NCBI RefSeq assembly: GCF_963675165.1
Contig: NC_087377.1
Location: 14,628,198-14,692,197 of the forward strand
Length of the DNA: 64,000 nt
Source: Halichondria panicea
Taxonomy: Eukaryota; Porifera; Demospongiae; Suberitida; Halichondriidae
Direction of reading: 5' to 3'
The notes beneath the pieces are model-generated. The model worked only from the letters and a program-made list of their open reading frames with translations, was not told where the DNA came from and did no database searches. A program made the position numbers and the translations under genes. Shown piece after piece: positions 46,929 to 59,800 of the stretch (position 1 is its first letter; every line of letters starts with the position of its first letter).

Positions 46929-47730
46929 GTACACAGTGGCGTGTACAATGGGGGGCTTGAGCACCCCCCTGTCCTCCCAGACAACCATGAAACTAATCGT
47001 ATCACTCAGTAGCTAGCTAGCTAACTGTGCAGCTCTATCTCATTGACACAACGATTACAAGTCATGACCACGCCCAATTGAGCATGTGCAATCAGTATTG
47101 CCATTCCAATGTTGTTATGTAATGCTAATTGCATGCATAGATCCTCTGCACTATCCCAGTCACCTCTTGCTCCACTGAGAGATACTGAGAAGCAATGACT
47201 AACACTAAAATGACTGGACATCCCCATTGTGATTGACCAGTTTGCTAGGATGTACCCAGAAGAATAGTGCATGGAGATCCTACAAGATGACTGACTCATA
47301 ATTATGTCTTATTATCACGCTATGCATGCATTAGATCCCATTTGAGTGTATTTAGCAGGGAACTATGAGCTATAGTACCGGTACTATAGATTACTCTGGG
47401 CTACAAACTACAACATTATACATTATATTGTCATTTACAAGAAGATACACAGAAAAATTATTGTAACTAGATGCTTTGTCTAGTAACATAGTAACAGAAC
47501 TAGAATGGAAGAGAGAAGCTCTAGAGGAGAATAGTAGGAGCCGTTCTTTTCTTGGGCAGTGTGCTGTACTTTTTTGCTGCAAGGCTGCATGGGGGAGGAG
47601 CTGGATGTATGAAAGATACGCCGCAATAAATGCGGGGGCGTAAATCGCGCGCGCTATGCGCGCGGCTCCATTTTTTTTCTGTACTTTTGAGCACCCTCCT
47701 GCTTCAATCTCTAGAAACGCCCCTGGTACA
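46929..47730. mobile_element. hAT-like non-autonomous element with GTACA duplication
   Basis: Element 46934-47725 begins CAGTGGCGTGTACAATGGGG and ends ...AAACGCCCCTG, flanked on both sides by GTACA. It interrupts the right arm of the 46357-47762 inverted repeat. CAGNGGCG ends are typical of hAT elements; the 5-bp duplication is shorter than the common 8 bp. Confidence 0.65.
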
Positions 47731-49389
47731 CGCCCTTTTACCTGACGCACTTTGATGTCTGACAGTGTCAGAGGAATGAATGACTCCCCGGTGGGAGTGA
47801 CCCCCGGTCATTCCTGCCTAAGGTGTGGGGGACTCCCCCAGGAGTGAATGACTCCCTACGTGTATGCTTGTTTGTTCTGGCCAATGTGACATGAAGAGCC
47901 AGGATAAAGAGCAAGGTTAATAGCAAGGTAGTAGAAGTAGTAGACAGCAAGTGACAGCTGGAATGTAGACCTATATGCATGTGAATGAAGAGCAAGGTTG
48001 CAAAGTTAATATGGGAAAGAACTGGAGCCAAGTGCTGAGCTGCAAATCGTCCAGTGCACAATGGGTTGTTACCGTCTGTGGCCTCTATTCAGTAGCAGAA
48101 CATGCAGTGGCAGCAACAACTGTGGTTTATTTGCTATTGCCGCTGCAGTGGAGTAGGAACAGTTAAAAGGTTGGAGGGGCCCACTTGGGTGGGGTGCGAA
48201 GCACTACCCAAGTGGCGCTCCCTGCTCTGGAAATTTTAAGACAGGAAGCTACACCCTCATTATGACATCATAATTAGCTGCGGCCTAGCTACAAGCTTAT
48301 TACCTCTGAACAATATACAGCAGAATTGCTAAAACATGTTACTGTAAAACAAGAGTATTATCATTCAGAAGCGTTAAAAAAAGCGGTTCTTCATTTCTGC
48401 TTACAAATTCATGCTTTATCCTTGTCAATTGGTTGGTTAAAACACCTATCCAACTCAGGAAGGGTGCATGGGCTGATATTCATGTTGGGGGGCCCCTGGC
48501 CCCCTGTTCCTACTTCACTGTGCTGCATACCACGAATTGCATGCAAGGAGACAATTTGGATCACATCATCCTAAAATGAAAATGAGGTACCACCTTGTAC
48601 GTTGTTTTGAAATGAGAAACTGAAGAAGATTTTCGAATTCAAATGAATTACTGAATAGTCGCAAGAGACCTGAGATTTTCCAGCATTGTTAATTATACTG
48701 CTCTTGTCTCCACCCTGACTCCTATGATGAAATGATACAGTTTGATACGTGCAACTCGTGGTATCATTATAGTATCTCCACTCAGTTGGATAATAGTTTT
48801 GTTCTATAGCTATAGTTGTAGAATTTTTAGGCTTTCGTTATCTTCCACTGCTGTTTTTTGTTTTTCATGCACTATATATAATAATTATTTGCACTGTGTT
48901 ATTTTTGTTTTTCATGTGCACTGTAATAATTATTGTGATGGATGTTGTTGTTTCAAAATTATATTGCTGACAGGCCTCTCATAGATAACAGTGATGAACT
49001 TGATTGTATAATAGACTAGTTAAGTATAGTCACTGCATGGGCAGCAGTCTTTTGAGGATGTGCTTAGTAGCCCTTGATGCGCTGAAATCTCAATTTGTGA
49101 GTGAGTCATTTTTTCCAGGGGGGAGTCATTCGTGACTAGGAGTTAGTTTCCGGGGGAGTCATTTATTCCTAGGCATGAGTGACCGGGGGTCACTGATGAC
49201 TAGGTAGGAGTGACCGGGAGTCATTATTTGGGGGAGTCACTCGCGCCTATGACAAGGGAGTTTGGCGACTTACTCTATCACGACTTTGATCATCGACATT
49301 GACATCAAACATCAGGTCGATGATGTACAATTCTTAGACATAAATTTTGTCCTCTATGGCGCTCCATACTCCTCTACTATCTATGCTCT

Positions 49390-49735
49390 GAGCGAGTGAA
49401 TGGTCTCCATGACACCCGGACAGCTGTTCCATTCAGTTGAGTGGAACCAATATCTCGAGGAGGAGATATGGGAACTGTGTGCATGAGTGTATAAAATGAT
49501 AGGATTTGAATTGTTGCAGGCTTGAGGGGGAATACTTACATCCTTCAGCAGTGAATTCTACAACACTGACAGGCTCTCCAGCATCAGCGCCATTGATGGC
49601 AGCTACTGATACCGTGCAGGGATCCCGGAATGTAGGGGGTTGTAGGTGTGGAAGGGGGGGGGTGATGCACTATACTAGGACACTGACTATCTGCTATACC
49701 TAATTCATGTATAGAGCGGTAATTGTAGGATTGGG
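49390..49735 (-). pseudogene. Partial FN3 exons, extra copy
   Basis: Contains the start of the fourth FN3 exon and the second half of the third FN3 domain of the gene G/H family (GGTCTCCATGACACCC; GCAGTGAATTCTACAACACT; GCCATTGATGGCAGC), including the G-run intron. Truncated on both sides; a fragment of a further family copy lying between the transposon block and gene G. Confidence 0.7.
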
Positions 49736-50083
49736 CACTGCACCTTCTCTCGGCTAACTCAAATGCAAACACCCAACGGTGTGTAAAAATAAAACCAACA
49801 CAACTATCTGATATTAAAATGACTGTACAAAAAAATACTAATAAACTTATCAGCATACACTGATTGACACGTATACAGTTACATTTGTGTTCTATGACAT
49901 CACAATCTCACTCTGTAGGAGGCTGCATTGCTGGATACCATAACTACTCTACCTGTAGTATTATAGTAATTACTGGGAATAACAAAACTATTGGCACACA
50001 AACCTTCACTGCTGTTTCTGTCAGGATCAATAGTTTCGTAAATCACCTCATCTACATGTATTTCTGAAGGATAGCCATAATAT

Positions 50084-50086
50084 GTA

Positions 50087-50117
<31 letters not shown>

Positions 50118-50120
50118 GCA
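50084..50120. repeat. (CA)n(CG)n microsatellite
   Basis: Alternating purine-pyrimidine tract ACACAC...CGCGCG in the tail intron of gene G; such tracts can adopt Z-DNA. Confidence 0.9.
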
Positions 50121-50606
50121 TGCACAGTGTGATACGTAATGCGGACAAGTAGCTATACACTAGCCATTAGTATCATGCAACTTACCTCGTACATGTTCAT
50201 ATGTGTGCTCATCATTTGACTGGACGTTGACTGCATCATTAGGAGCTTGTCTAACTGACATACCATATGCTGGATTCCTTGCTGTGCATGTGATATGTAG
50301 TTGGTATATAAGAACACACACTATTCAGTGTAGCTATACTTACATACACTTTTCTGTTTAGGCCCATCGTGTTGTCTTCTTGTAATTCTGAAGATTTAGT
50401 TAGGTTTTGACAAATAAATATTATTGAAACTTACATGCAAACAATGCAGACTATGATTGTCAGTAGAACCCCGGAAACAATCAGTCCTACAACAGCTAGC
50501 CCCAGCAATGACTGCCACCATTGCTGTAAATAGGATTTGTATTATCCATATAATTTTATATACACTCATACACACTTACTCCCTGATGACTGTGTGGGTA
50601 TAACCA

Positions 50607-50735
50607 TGGCAACACTGGCATTCAACAATTTTTTGACCAAGTACATCAAGGAAAGATCAGCAAATTTTATGGAAGTCATCTATTGCCTTACTATAGCCTC
50701 GATACGAGGCCGCACTTCATCAGGGAAGTGAACAG
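50607..50735. mobile_element. 128-bp insertion inside an FN3 exon of gene G
   Basis: Relative to gene H exon 59241-59555, the code is interrupted between GGAGTGGGCAA and AATGCCAGTG. The insert contains the palindrome GCCTCGATACGAGGC, a TAGCCTCG-type element core. It abolishes the domain. Confidence 0.65.
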
Positions 50736-53700
50736 TGAACCTGGTATCGACTTGCCCACTCCCTGTACTGTACCAGTTGACACTGTAAAGTAGTAATCAG
50801 AGTTTGGGTCCAGATTAATAATTATAGCAGAGCTGGCGTCTTCCCCAGATACAGTAATGGTACTAGCATTCGCAGCATTAGAGCCAACTCTCCAGTAGGT
50901 GAGGGTGTAGTTAGTGATGAAGCCTCTAGCCTCTGAGCGACTGAGTGGTCTCCATGACACCCGCATAGCTGTTCCATTCAGTCGAGTGGAACCAATATCT
51001 CAAGGATGGAATGGAGGAACTGTGTGTATACAAAATTATAGGATTTGAATTGTTGCGGAAAAATCTTACTTCCTTCAGCAGTGAATTCTACAACACTGAC
51101 AGCCACTCCAAAACCGGCGCCATTGATGGCAGCCACTGATACCACATAGGGAGTATAGGGAGCTGTAGGTGGAGGGGGGGGGGGTGATGCACTATACTAG
51201 GACACTGATCAGTTTACCTAATTCATGTATAGAGAACAAGGTAGCTGAAGTGTTGCATGTACTCTGTATCTGCTGAGCTGCTTCCTTCCTCACTGGTCCT
51301 GATGGTGTATGTTAGTAACACTCCATTAACCTCACCAGGCACAATCCAGTTAACAGTGAGGGTAGTTTCATTCACTCTTAAGACTCTCAGGCTACCAACT
51401 AGGCCAGATTCTGAAGGAATGGTTTATCACATGCCATTAAGGGTATGCTATATGAGACTGCATGCATTGTATGAACTCATGCACTGGCCTCAGCTGTAGT
51501 GAAGTTCATACTGAGTGTTCTTGGTCCCTCACCAACTGAAGTACTGGCTGATACTTGCGCTGATAATTATGCTTTGATAGGGGCTCAAAAGATGTGATAT
51601 GGTGAACTGTTCGGATGTAGTAATGATGTTTGTTGTGATTCCATTGAGGTAGTCCACATATACAGTGTGTAGGTGATGATGACTCCATTAGGTTCAGTTG
51701 ATGAATCCCAGGAGAGGGTGAGGGTGGTGGCCGTGGGTGAAGCCATCAGCATAGCAGGTGGACTTCCTCGAACTATAAAAAGTATGAGAATAAACTGTTA
51801 TATAAGTAGCTTTGCCTTACCATCCTCCGGTGTTCTAATGTTGATGGAAACAGAGTCACTCCTACCCCCATCCACAAAATTGGCATGTATAATACGTACA
51901 GAAAATTGATACTCTTGAAATGGGACCAACTGCATGGCGTATAGTATATTGGAGCTGAACAGACGTCACTGTTCTTTGCACACTGTTCCACATTAAAGTA
52001 TACTGAGCTAATCATGGCTATGGAAAATGAACTACTGTCAGGAGCATCCCAGGCCAATGTCACTAGTCGAGGCTGTACTGATACTTCTTAGGTTTGTTGG
52101 AGCAGGCAAAACTATAATACAATCACAGTTACGTGCAGTGATTATATATACATATCAAGATTACCATCATCATTGATGATATTGATGATTGTTTCCGAGA
52201 CGCCATTACTGAAAGAAACTCTGTCTGTATTCGAAGTGCATGGCTATTTGAACTCTGAATGATTCTCCAGAGTTGGTTATTGTGTCATCAACTATATATA
52301 TTGTCACGGTTATTGTGTCATCAACTATATATTGTCACGGTGATACAAACAGGACTGACCAATCTTGTATTATGTACTAGCTGATCATCAACAGTGAAGT
52401 CAACATCACGAGCTGTGCAAGGAAATACAGTGATTGGTGCTGTCTCATGCTTAATTATGGAATTTTACTATTAACTTGCTGGGCTTAAAACATTAGTTGT
52501 GCTAATGGTGAGAAATGGCGCCACAAGTATCACACAGTCTCGCTGGTTGCTTCTTTTTAAGTTGTATGATGTCATTTGTAGAGCCAACACAGCATCTGTA
52601 CATACATCATGTCAATCAAGCCAACAATTAATTTAGTGATATTTAATCTCACTATATCATCATCATACACGTTGATTGTGGTGGTACCAGTGGCAGTAAC
52701 ACGATCCTGGTTAGCACTCAATGTCACAATGAATGACGCAAGTGGACTTGTAGTCTCAAACAGTTCATCATCGCTCACAGGGTCAGTGTAAGTGATGCAT
52801 CGTTCAGAGAGAAGTACAGCTCCACTTTGGAAGGTTACTATAATTATGTGTGCACAATAGAGCATAATCTATTATTTAGTTAATACTTCCAAACGTATAC
52901 CGTGTCTGTTGTCCACTCCAAGTAAACACAACAGTGATGGGTACACTTGTTCCACCAGATGGACTGTCCAGATTAGCACACACAGCAACCACACCAACCT
53001 CAATAGTTGTTATGGTAGCAGTGACCATGGAAGCAACAGCATCTATATGATGCAACCCCATCAACTATCAAGCCAAGCATATGAAAATGTTTCAATACCT
53101 TCATCATGCAGTACTGTATCTGTCAGCACAATATCTAATGAAGTTGGGTTCACAAGAGCAAGATTCAGTGTAAATATCTGACTATCCACTTCATAAATGT
53201 CATCATCTGTGGCAGTAACCATCCAGTAATTATCCAGGGCAGTAGTAGTAGTGTCAGTCAGATATGCAATGTGTTTGCAGGAACATCAAGTTCTCCTATA
53301 ATTATACATTCATTCAAATTAACAGAGTAACTGCTTACCTGCCGGAGTGACTGATAGTCCCACCTCTACACTATCTCCAGGGTTCAGTGTCGCCATCACA
53401 TAGACTGACACACTGGCTCCCTCCATACTATCTGAGATTCACTTCCACTGCTAAAGCTGACTGTTCCAGCTGCTCTGCACTGACTGAGAGCGCCGCATAG
53501 CAACACCACAATCACACTCTGAGTTACGAGTGCCATCTTATCTATGGTACCATAACACAACGAGTATAATATAGTAGCAAATAATGGACACAGTAGATGT
53601 GATCTATGCAGTTAAATCAACGGATACGATAGTTTTCCATTAAGTTCCGGTACTGTATGGAAAATGAATTTGCTGTGACTAAATAACACAATTATACATC

Positions 53701-53890
53701 ATTCAGGAACAAGATGGTAAAGATCAAACAATCAAAATTGCAGTTTTCATTTTCAATAATCATATATAAATTAATTTACACACATTTTTAATCTAAAGTG
53801 TTCATCTATGATGTGTTCAATGAATTGACAGACACATAATTATAATATTTATTGTTGCATGGCCATGGGTATAGCTACAGTCTCTGATAT

Positions 53891-56800
53891 TTACTGTACT
53901 GTAAAGATGGCGTATTGATCAAATGAGTTCATGTAATTCTTGAGAACCTCATGCACAAGTATGTACTGCTTCTGTGTGTGTGTGTGGAGTGGGTGGGGTG
54001 TGTGTGGAGGAGGGGGTGGGGAGGATGTGCATATGTGCATGTGTGGAAGGGTGAGATGGGGGTGCGTTCATGTATGCCAGCTAGTGGAGGGGTGGAGGTG
54101 CATAAGATATATAGTGACTCCACAATACGATTATATAAATCTAAATTGCTAACTCAGCTGTACTCACCGTATTGGCCATCAATGCCATCCTCTGAATACG
54201 TGCTGACTTCACGCACTGAAACACATCCACCACCGCCTCAACTTTGAACCTATCGATGGTGGAGTACACACTCAGGAAAGTGCCAGATCGACCACACCCA
54301 TCACTGCATGGGGGCATTTATCATAAAAGCATTTTTGAATGTGCTTCCTTTGCATTCACCCAAATCATCAATCTTCTAAACATGCATCTCTTTGGTTTTG
54401 AAAATGGTCACTCTATAATTATGCATGGTCGACGTACTTGCACATAACAGTGATAGGTTTGTTGCCTGTCGATTTCTGATTATTGACCACAAGCTCATTC
54501 AGGTGTATAACCGGTTCCGGTGCCGGCGGGGTCCCATTCTCATTCCACGTCATGCAATGAAACATAGTCAGCACGTAACAGTCACGGCCAGTCTAAATAA
54601 TGTGTGGGTTGAGGTGAGTTGGTGGAGGTGTGGAGGTGGAAGTGAGTGGGTGGTAGAATTATGACTGTGAACAAACAACAGGACATCACTAACAAAAACT
54701 GAGCATGGGATAAATAAAAACAGATCTTAGTTCCGACAGCTATATATAGGAGTATACACTATAATAAGCAATCACCTATACATCATTGCTACGTTCCTGC
54801 AATGAGCTAATTTATGATAATTATAATGATATAGTAACTGTGATGTAAGCAGCAAGCCAAAAGCCTAATACTTTTAGAAACATCAAAACATTGATCTGCA
54901 TGCCAAATGTACCCTCTATAATACAATCCTTGCAGATTGTATGTCTCACCACTTTCATAGTTTGAGATATCTCCAGTTTTCTCACGACGATTTCTTTCTC
55001 GCATTTTTCCGAGAGCAGTTTGATAGTTATCTTGCCATAAGTGACCTCTCCGTCGACCTTATCCGGCCAGTACTGCGTACACATGTCCTACAGTTGTGGG
55101 TTGAATATTATACAGTTTTAATTCACAGTATATAAATCGCTTACTTGTCTACAAACAAACAATATTGCACTCTAAAAACATTAGCCACATTAGTTGACTA
55201 AACAACTAGTTCAAAACACCATTAATCCGTGAAATGTTTTTGTGTATATACGTATACCTTTCCATTTTCAGTCAGGTCGCATAGCAACACGATTGTCCTG
55301 CTCCCAAGATTCTTGGCCATCTTCCAAAAGTCAAGTACTGTGTTGTCCAGGGGAGCCTGTGTGACTACAAAGCACCTCCTGTGTTTGTAGCCCTGTGTAA
55401 TAGTTAGAGAGGGGGGGAGGTTAGAACAACTTAGTGAGAGAGAGAAGAGGTGGAGAGGTTGGAACTAGACAAGTTTACAAGATTTCTCTGCATGCATACA
55501 TATAGACTTAGTATACGTGCATGCATTTAAAGTACGTATGTATACATGCAGGACTCCGAGGTGTGGATTTTATTGATTGTGGCACTCACGTCTATAAAGC
55601 TGGCATTGATGTACTGGTCCTGTTTGGAGCTTCCCATGAGCTTGGGTCGATGAACATCATCTGTGGAGTAGAATGAAAATTAAGGATTGTAGCTATAATT
55701 ATAATTTTATAGTCTAATATATACTATTCCCATTTTTTATAGTAATCATATTACATGGGAACTTGTCATGGTAACGGTTCTTGCTCTCCACTTCTTGGCT
55801 GGCAATGATGTCTCTGTCCTGTTGTGATGGCTTCCTGCTGACTTGTTCCAGTAGCTGCATGCAACAGATATTGTAGTTAGTTTACAGTGCTACATAATTA
55901 TACACAAAACAGAGTGTGTACAGCTAAAGCTTGCTTGGTTTACACGTAGCTATAAGTATTACCATAAATGGTATTGTTGTGATAACTGACTGCAGAGTGC
56001 TGCATTGATATAGAGCCTATATAGGATAGCTTACAAATGGTGTTTGTGCACATGCAGGGCACTCAATTAGGTGTAGTATCACATAGTATCATCAATCAAA
56101 AGCTTATAGACGAATGTTTCTAATAATATTTTTGCAATACCATGCATGCATACTTGCCAATGACTTTTCACAGTCATGCACCAGGTGTAGCTATTAACTG
56201 TGCAGTGCAGTACCTGAAACTGCTCCTCGTATCCGGACAGTGATTTCCCTGGGGCTATTGTGCCCAGATGGTGGGTGGCAATGTTGAGGTTGTGAGCAGC
56301 TATCTCAGTGTTCCCACACGTTATTAGCTCATCCAGAGCATCGTGGATAAACATGTACTGGGACTATAACCACAAAGAGAGAGAGAGAGAAATTAAAGTA
56401 TTGCAACTGTGCAAATACCAATACATGCGCTGGTGCATGTGTCTATAGCGTGCACAATACTTGGGAATTGCTTTGTACGTATGACGTGTATGCACACTTC
56501 ACTCACTGACTTAGAAGAGTAATCTAATTAATATGCACACAATATTCTGCGTACATCCATTAGAGCAATGCTTTATTCAGAAGAGGATGGCTATACCTTT
56601 TTGCTTAGCTATACTATAATTCTACCTATATAGCTCACCTTAGTCTGCACCATCAGACATCGTCTCTCCCGCAGTTCCCACACGAACTGGTACACGTTCA
56701 CCACTCTCTCCTCCTGGATGCGCTGGAGCATGGCATCCAGTACGATGAACGTACCCGTACGCCCGACCCCTGCGCTGCAGTGGACCAGGAGGGGGGGCCC

Positions 56801-59800
56801 GGATACAGGATGGGTCTTGCGTACCCGCCTCAGGTAGCCGAGGAGAGAAGTGGCATATTGTGGAACGCCGTGGTCGGGCCAACCTAGGTAGTAGAAGTGG
56901 GTAACTAGGAACGGACTGGAGCCAAGCTCCGACGCCTGTATGCATGAGAATGGAAAATCGAAATCTAATAATCAACTTGAAAATTAACAATTTGGCAGTG
57001 TACATGTATTATTGTCAATACTGTCTGTTGTTCATTTGATTTCATTACTTACATTCGTTATTGACATGATCCTGATCTCGTAGTCAGTGAACAATTTGAT
57101 CTCCTTCAGAAGAATGAAAATATTCGGCCCAACTTCCATTTTCTCCCCGGTAGCACTGGGCCAATATCTGGCACACTTTTCTCTGGAGCTCTCAACCAGT
57201 TTGGTCACCATGACAATCGTAGGGAGCTTATTCTCCCAAATCATGCGCCAGAAATCGTTGATAGTTGCAGCCATTGGACCTACGTATACATATAATTATA
57301 CGGAAGAATCAAACGTTAAGTATACAGAGCAAATAATTATCTTGACATATACCTTGTGCAGCAACGTAAGCATTATCATTCCTGTAGCCCTGTTTGAGTG
57401 AGTGGTATAAAGTGAAAGAATAAACATTTGCAAATTAAAACTGACATAAAAGCAGTGGCGTAGGAAGTGGGGGAGCCTCGATTCCAGGCCGCGAAGAGAA
57501 AGGCGGCCTGGTATACCTTGTAGGTGCATGCGCGAAATAATTGACAGCAATTTCATCATACAAAGTGTAAAAAACCGGACAAAGTTACAAAAAGGAAGAA
57601 TACGTATGCAATGTGACCACATGCAATGGGAGCTTTCAGAGACACTATTAATCGAAGTAGAATAATTATTATGCTGCAGCAGTGTTGCTTCTTCTAGCTC
57701 TGTTTATCAAAGAGACAGTTCAAGAAAGCCTCCCAGACAGCTAGAGCTGCCAGCTAGGAAGGGTGGTGGACTCTTTAATACATCAGTAGATCTTGAGTGA
57801 ATAACTTCCTGAGTGTCGAGTTAAAGCTTATTAAAAGCTTTCAGGAGTGATCATTAGCTTCTTTATCTTCAGCAATGACTTCAGATTTGGTAACAGAAAA
57901 CTTGCCTGGTCCATATTACCACAGCCTCATCAGGGGGACCCACAGGAACACATCATGCATGCCTTTCCTATAACATCTGTAGCCTTACAGTGTAGGTGTC
58001 GTTAAGTAGAGACTTGGCTTGATACAACAAAGGGCGTAAGAACTCAGTCATTTTTGCACAATACTTCTAAATTAACGGACTGTAACTTCAGAATACAAAT
58101 AGTATACGGTTTATTTTATTGACAGTATCCACAAATACACGGATTACCCCCTTTTTGGGGTAATGTACGCGCATGCGCATACAAGGTATACCAGGCCGCC
58201 TTTTTCTTCGCGGCTGGAATCGAGGCTAGAAGTGGGATGGCTCCAGGGGCTGGAGCCCCCACTTGTTGGAAAGCACTATTTAGCTTGAACTGTTGAGCTA
58301 GCTTAGCTACAGCATGCATGTTCTATGAGCCCCCCCCCTTGTAAAAATCTTCCTACGCCTCTGGAAAGGTGTGTGTTTGGTGATATATATCTTTATACCT
58401 TAATCCAGCTAGCATTGATATAGTCAGAGCCAGGTACATCTGTTGACTGCAGCTTGACTCTACAGTGGTCATCTAGTGCACAACAGTTGAAATAATTATG
58501 TCATTGTGATAACATTCAATTTACTATGTAACATGTTATTGCTTACAGGGGAATATGTTTGTGAATCTGTTCTTCTTGAACTTGTTCTCGGGCAGCTGTG
58601 CCACATTCCACGAGTGATTTCCATTCTTGATAGAGCGATATTCACTCTCAAAGTCTGTGTCATCATCTTTGTGCAGCTCTCTGACATGACCGGCAAAATC
58701 AGTCACTGCGATGTCTGCAAGAGAAAGTCATGCACTAAAATAAGTGGGGGAGAGATTGGGGGAAGATATATTCACCAATTTTGAAACAAAAACAATGAAG
58801 GCTCTGATTTGGTTAAAATCACCTTCACTGTTATAGAAGGCCGTATCCACTTCCACTTCCACTTCCACTTCTTCTTTGTGCAGCTCTCCTTGAGATTCTA
58901 TATCCTTCCCATGGAGTGGATAAGTGTCAGGACTCCGAATTGGTTTTGGTGGAGGGGCATGTTTCATTAGCTTCTGTTTAGGTGCAAATTCACTGTGTTG
59001 TCTCCTTCTAACTCTAAGAATATATACTGCAATTTATACTTTTAACTAAAAATGTATCATGACAAAAACTTACATGCAAACAATGCAGACTATGATTGTC
59101 AGTAGAACTACGACCATGATCAGTCCTGCAGCAATTCCTCCCACTCCTACCATTGCTGTAAAAAAAACATTATTAAAAGAAGTTTGATTAATTTTATTTT
59201 TATTAACGGAGATTAAGTACATAATTATACTTCCACCTACGTTGATTCCCTGATGACTGTGTTGGTATAACAATGGCAGCACTGACATTGCTCACTCCCT
59301 GTACTGTACCAGCTGACACAGTAAAGTAGTAATCAGAGTTTGGGTCGAGATTAATAATTGTAGCAGAGCTGGCGTCTTCCCCAGATACAGTAATGGTAAT
59401 AGCATTTGCAGTATTAGAACCAACTCTCCAGTAGGTGATGGTGTAGTTAGTGATGAAGCCTCTAGCCTCTGAGCGACTGAGTGGTCTCCATGACACCCTC
59501 ACAGCTGTTCCATTCAGTCGAGTAGAACCAATATCTCGAGGATGGATTAGAGGAACTGTGCAAAATGTTAGAACTTAAAATTGATGATAAAATATTAAAA
59601 TCTTACCTCCTTCAGCAGTGAATTCTACAACACTGACAGGCTCTCCAATACCGGCGCCATTGATGGCAGCCACTGATACCACATAGGGAGTATAGGGGGC
59701 TGTAGGTGGAGGGGGGTGATGCACTATACTAGGACACTGACTATCAGTTTACCTAATTCATGTATGGTGAACAAGGTAGCTAAAGTATTGTACTCTGTAT

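Larger units (their letters stand above)
46338..49283. mobile_element. Nested DNA-transposon block, outer terminal repeats GAGTAAGTCRCCAAACTCC
   Basis: The left end GAGTAAGTCACCAAACTCC is inverted at the right end (GGAGTTTGGCGACTTACTC, 49265-49283), with TA next to both ends. Inside, a second inverted pair (GTCAGACATCAAAGTG at 46357; mirror ending near 47762) carries a hAT-like element. Clusters of GGGGGAGTCATTC motifs in opposite orientation occur at 47770-47870 and 49105-49255. No transposase frame is recognisable, so all parts are non-autonomous or decayed. Confidence 0.6.
49900..53536 (-). pseudogene. Gene G: Calx-beta/FN3 receptor paralogue, broken ectodomain, intact tyrosine tail
   Basis: Exons recognised from gene H: 53339-53536 (signal peptide MALVTQSVIVVLLCGALSQC plus Calx-beta half), 53099-53295, 52901-53042, 52653-52837, 52476-52595, 52165-52412, 51821-52111 (FN3), 51485-51772 (FN3), 51218-51410, 51070-51162, 50580-51019 (FN3), 50435-50523 (TM). 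Frames shift in at least six of them and a 128-base insertion splits the last FN3 exon, so the ectodomain is disabled unless there are sequence errors. The tail exons (50344-50387, 50186-50281, 49900-50063) are fully open and in phase. They encode NPAYGM, HTYEHV and VIYETI tyrosine motifs, and no phosphatase follows. The tail differs completely from gene H. Confidence 0.75.

Noticed and set aside
47391..48061. Minus-strand frames of 97-119 codons
   Set aside because: Inside nested transposons; no transposase or host domain recognisable.
50090..50120. CRISPR-like or other functional tandem array
   Set aside because: A plain CA/CG microsatellite; no direct repeats with spacers occur anywhere in the window.
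53940..54247. Plus-strand G/V/C-rich frames near 54 kb
   Set aside because: They come from a (GT)n/G-rich intron tract and the antisense of the last phosphatase exons.
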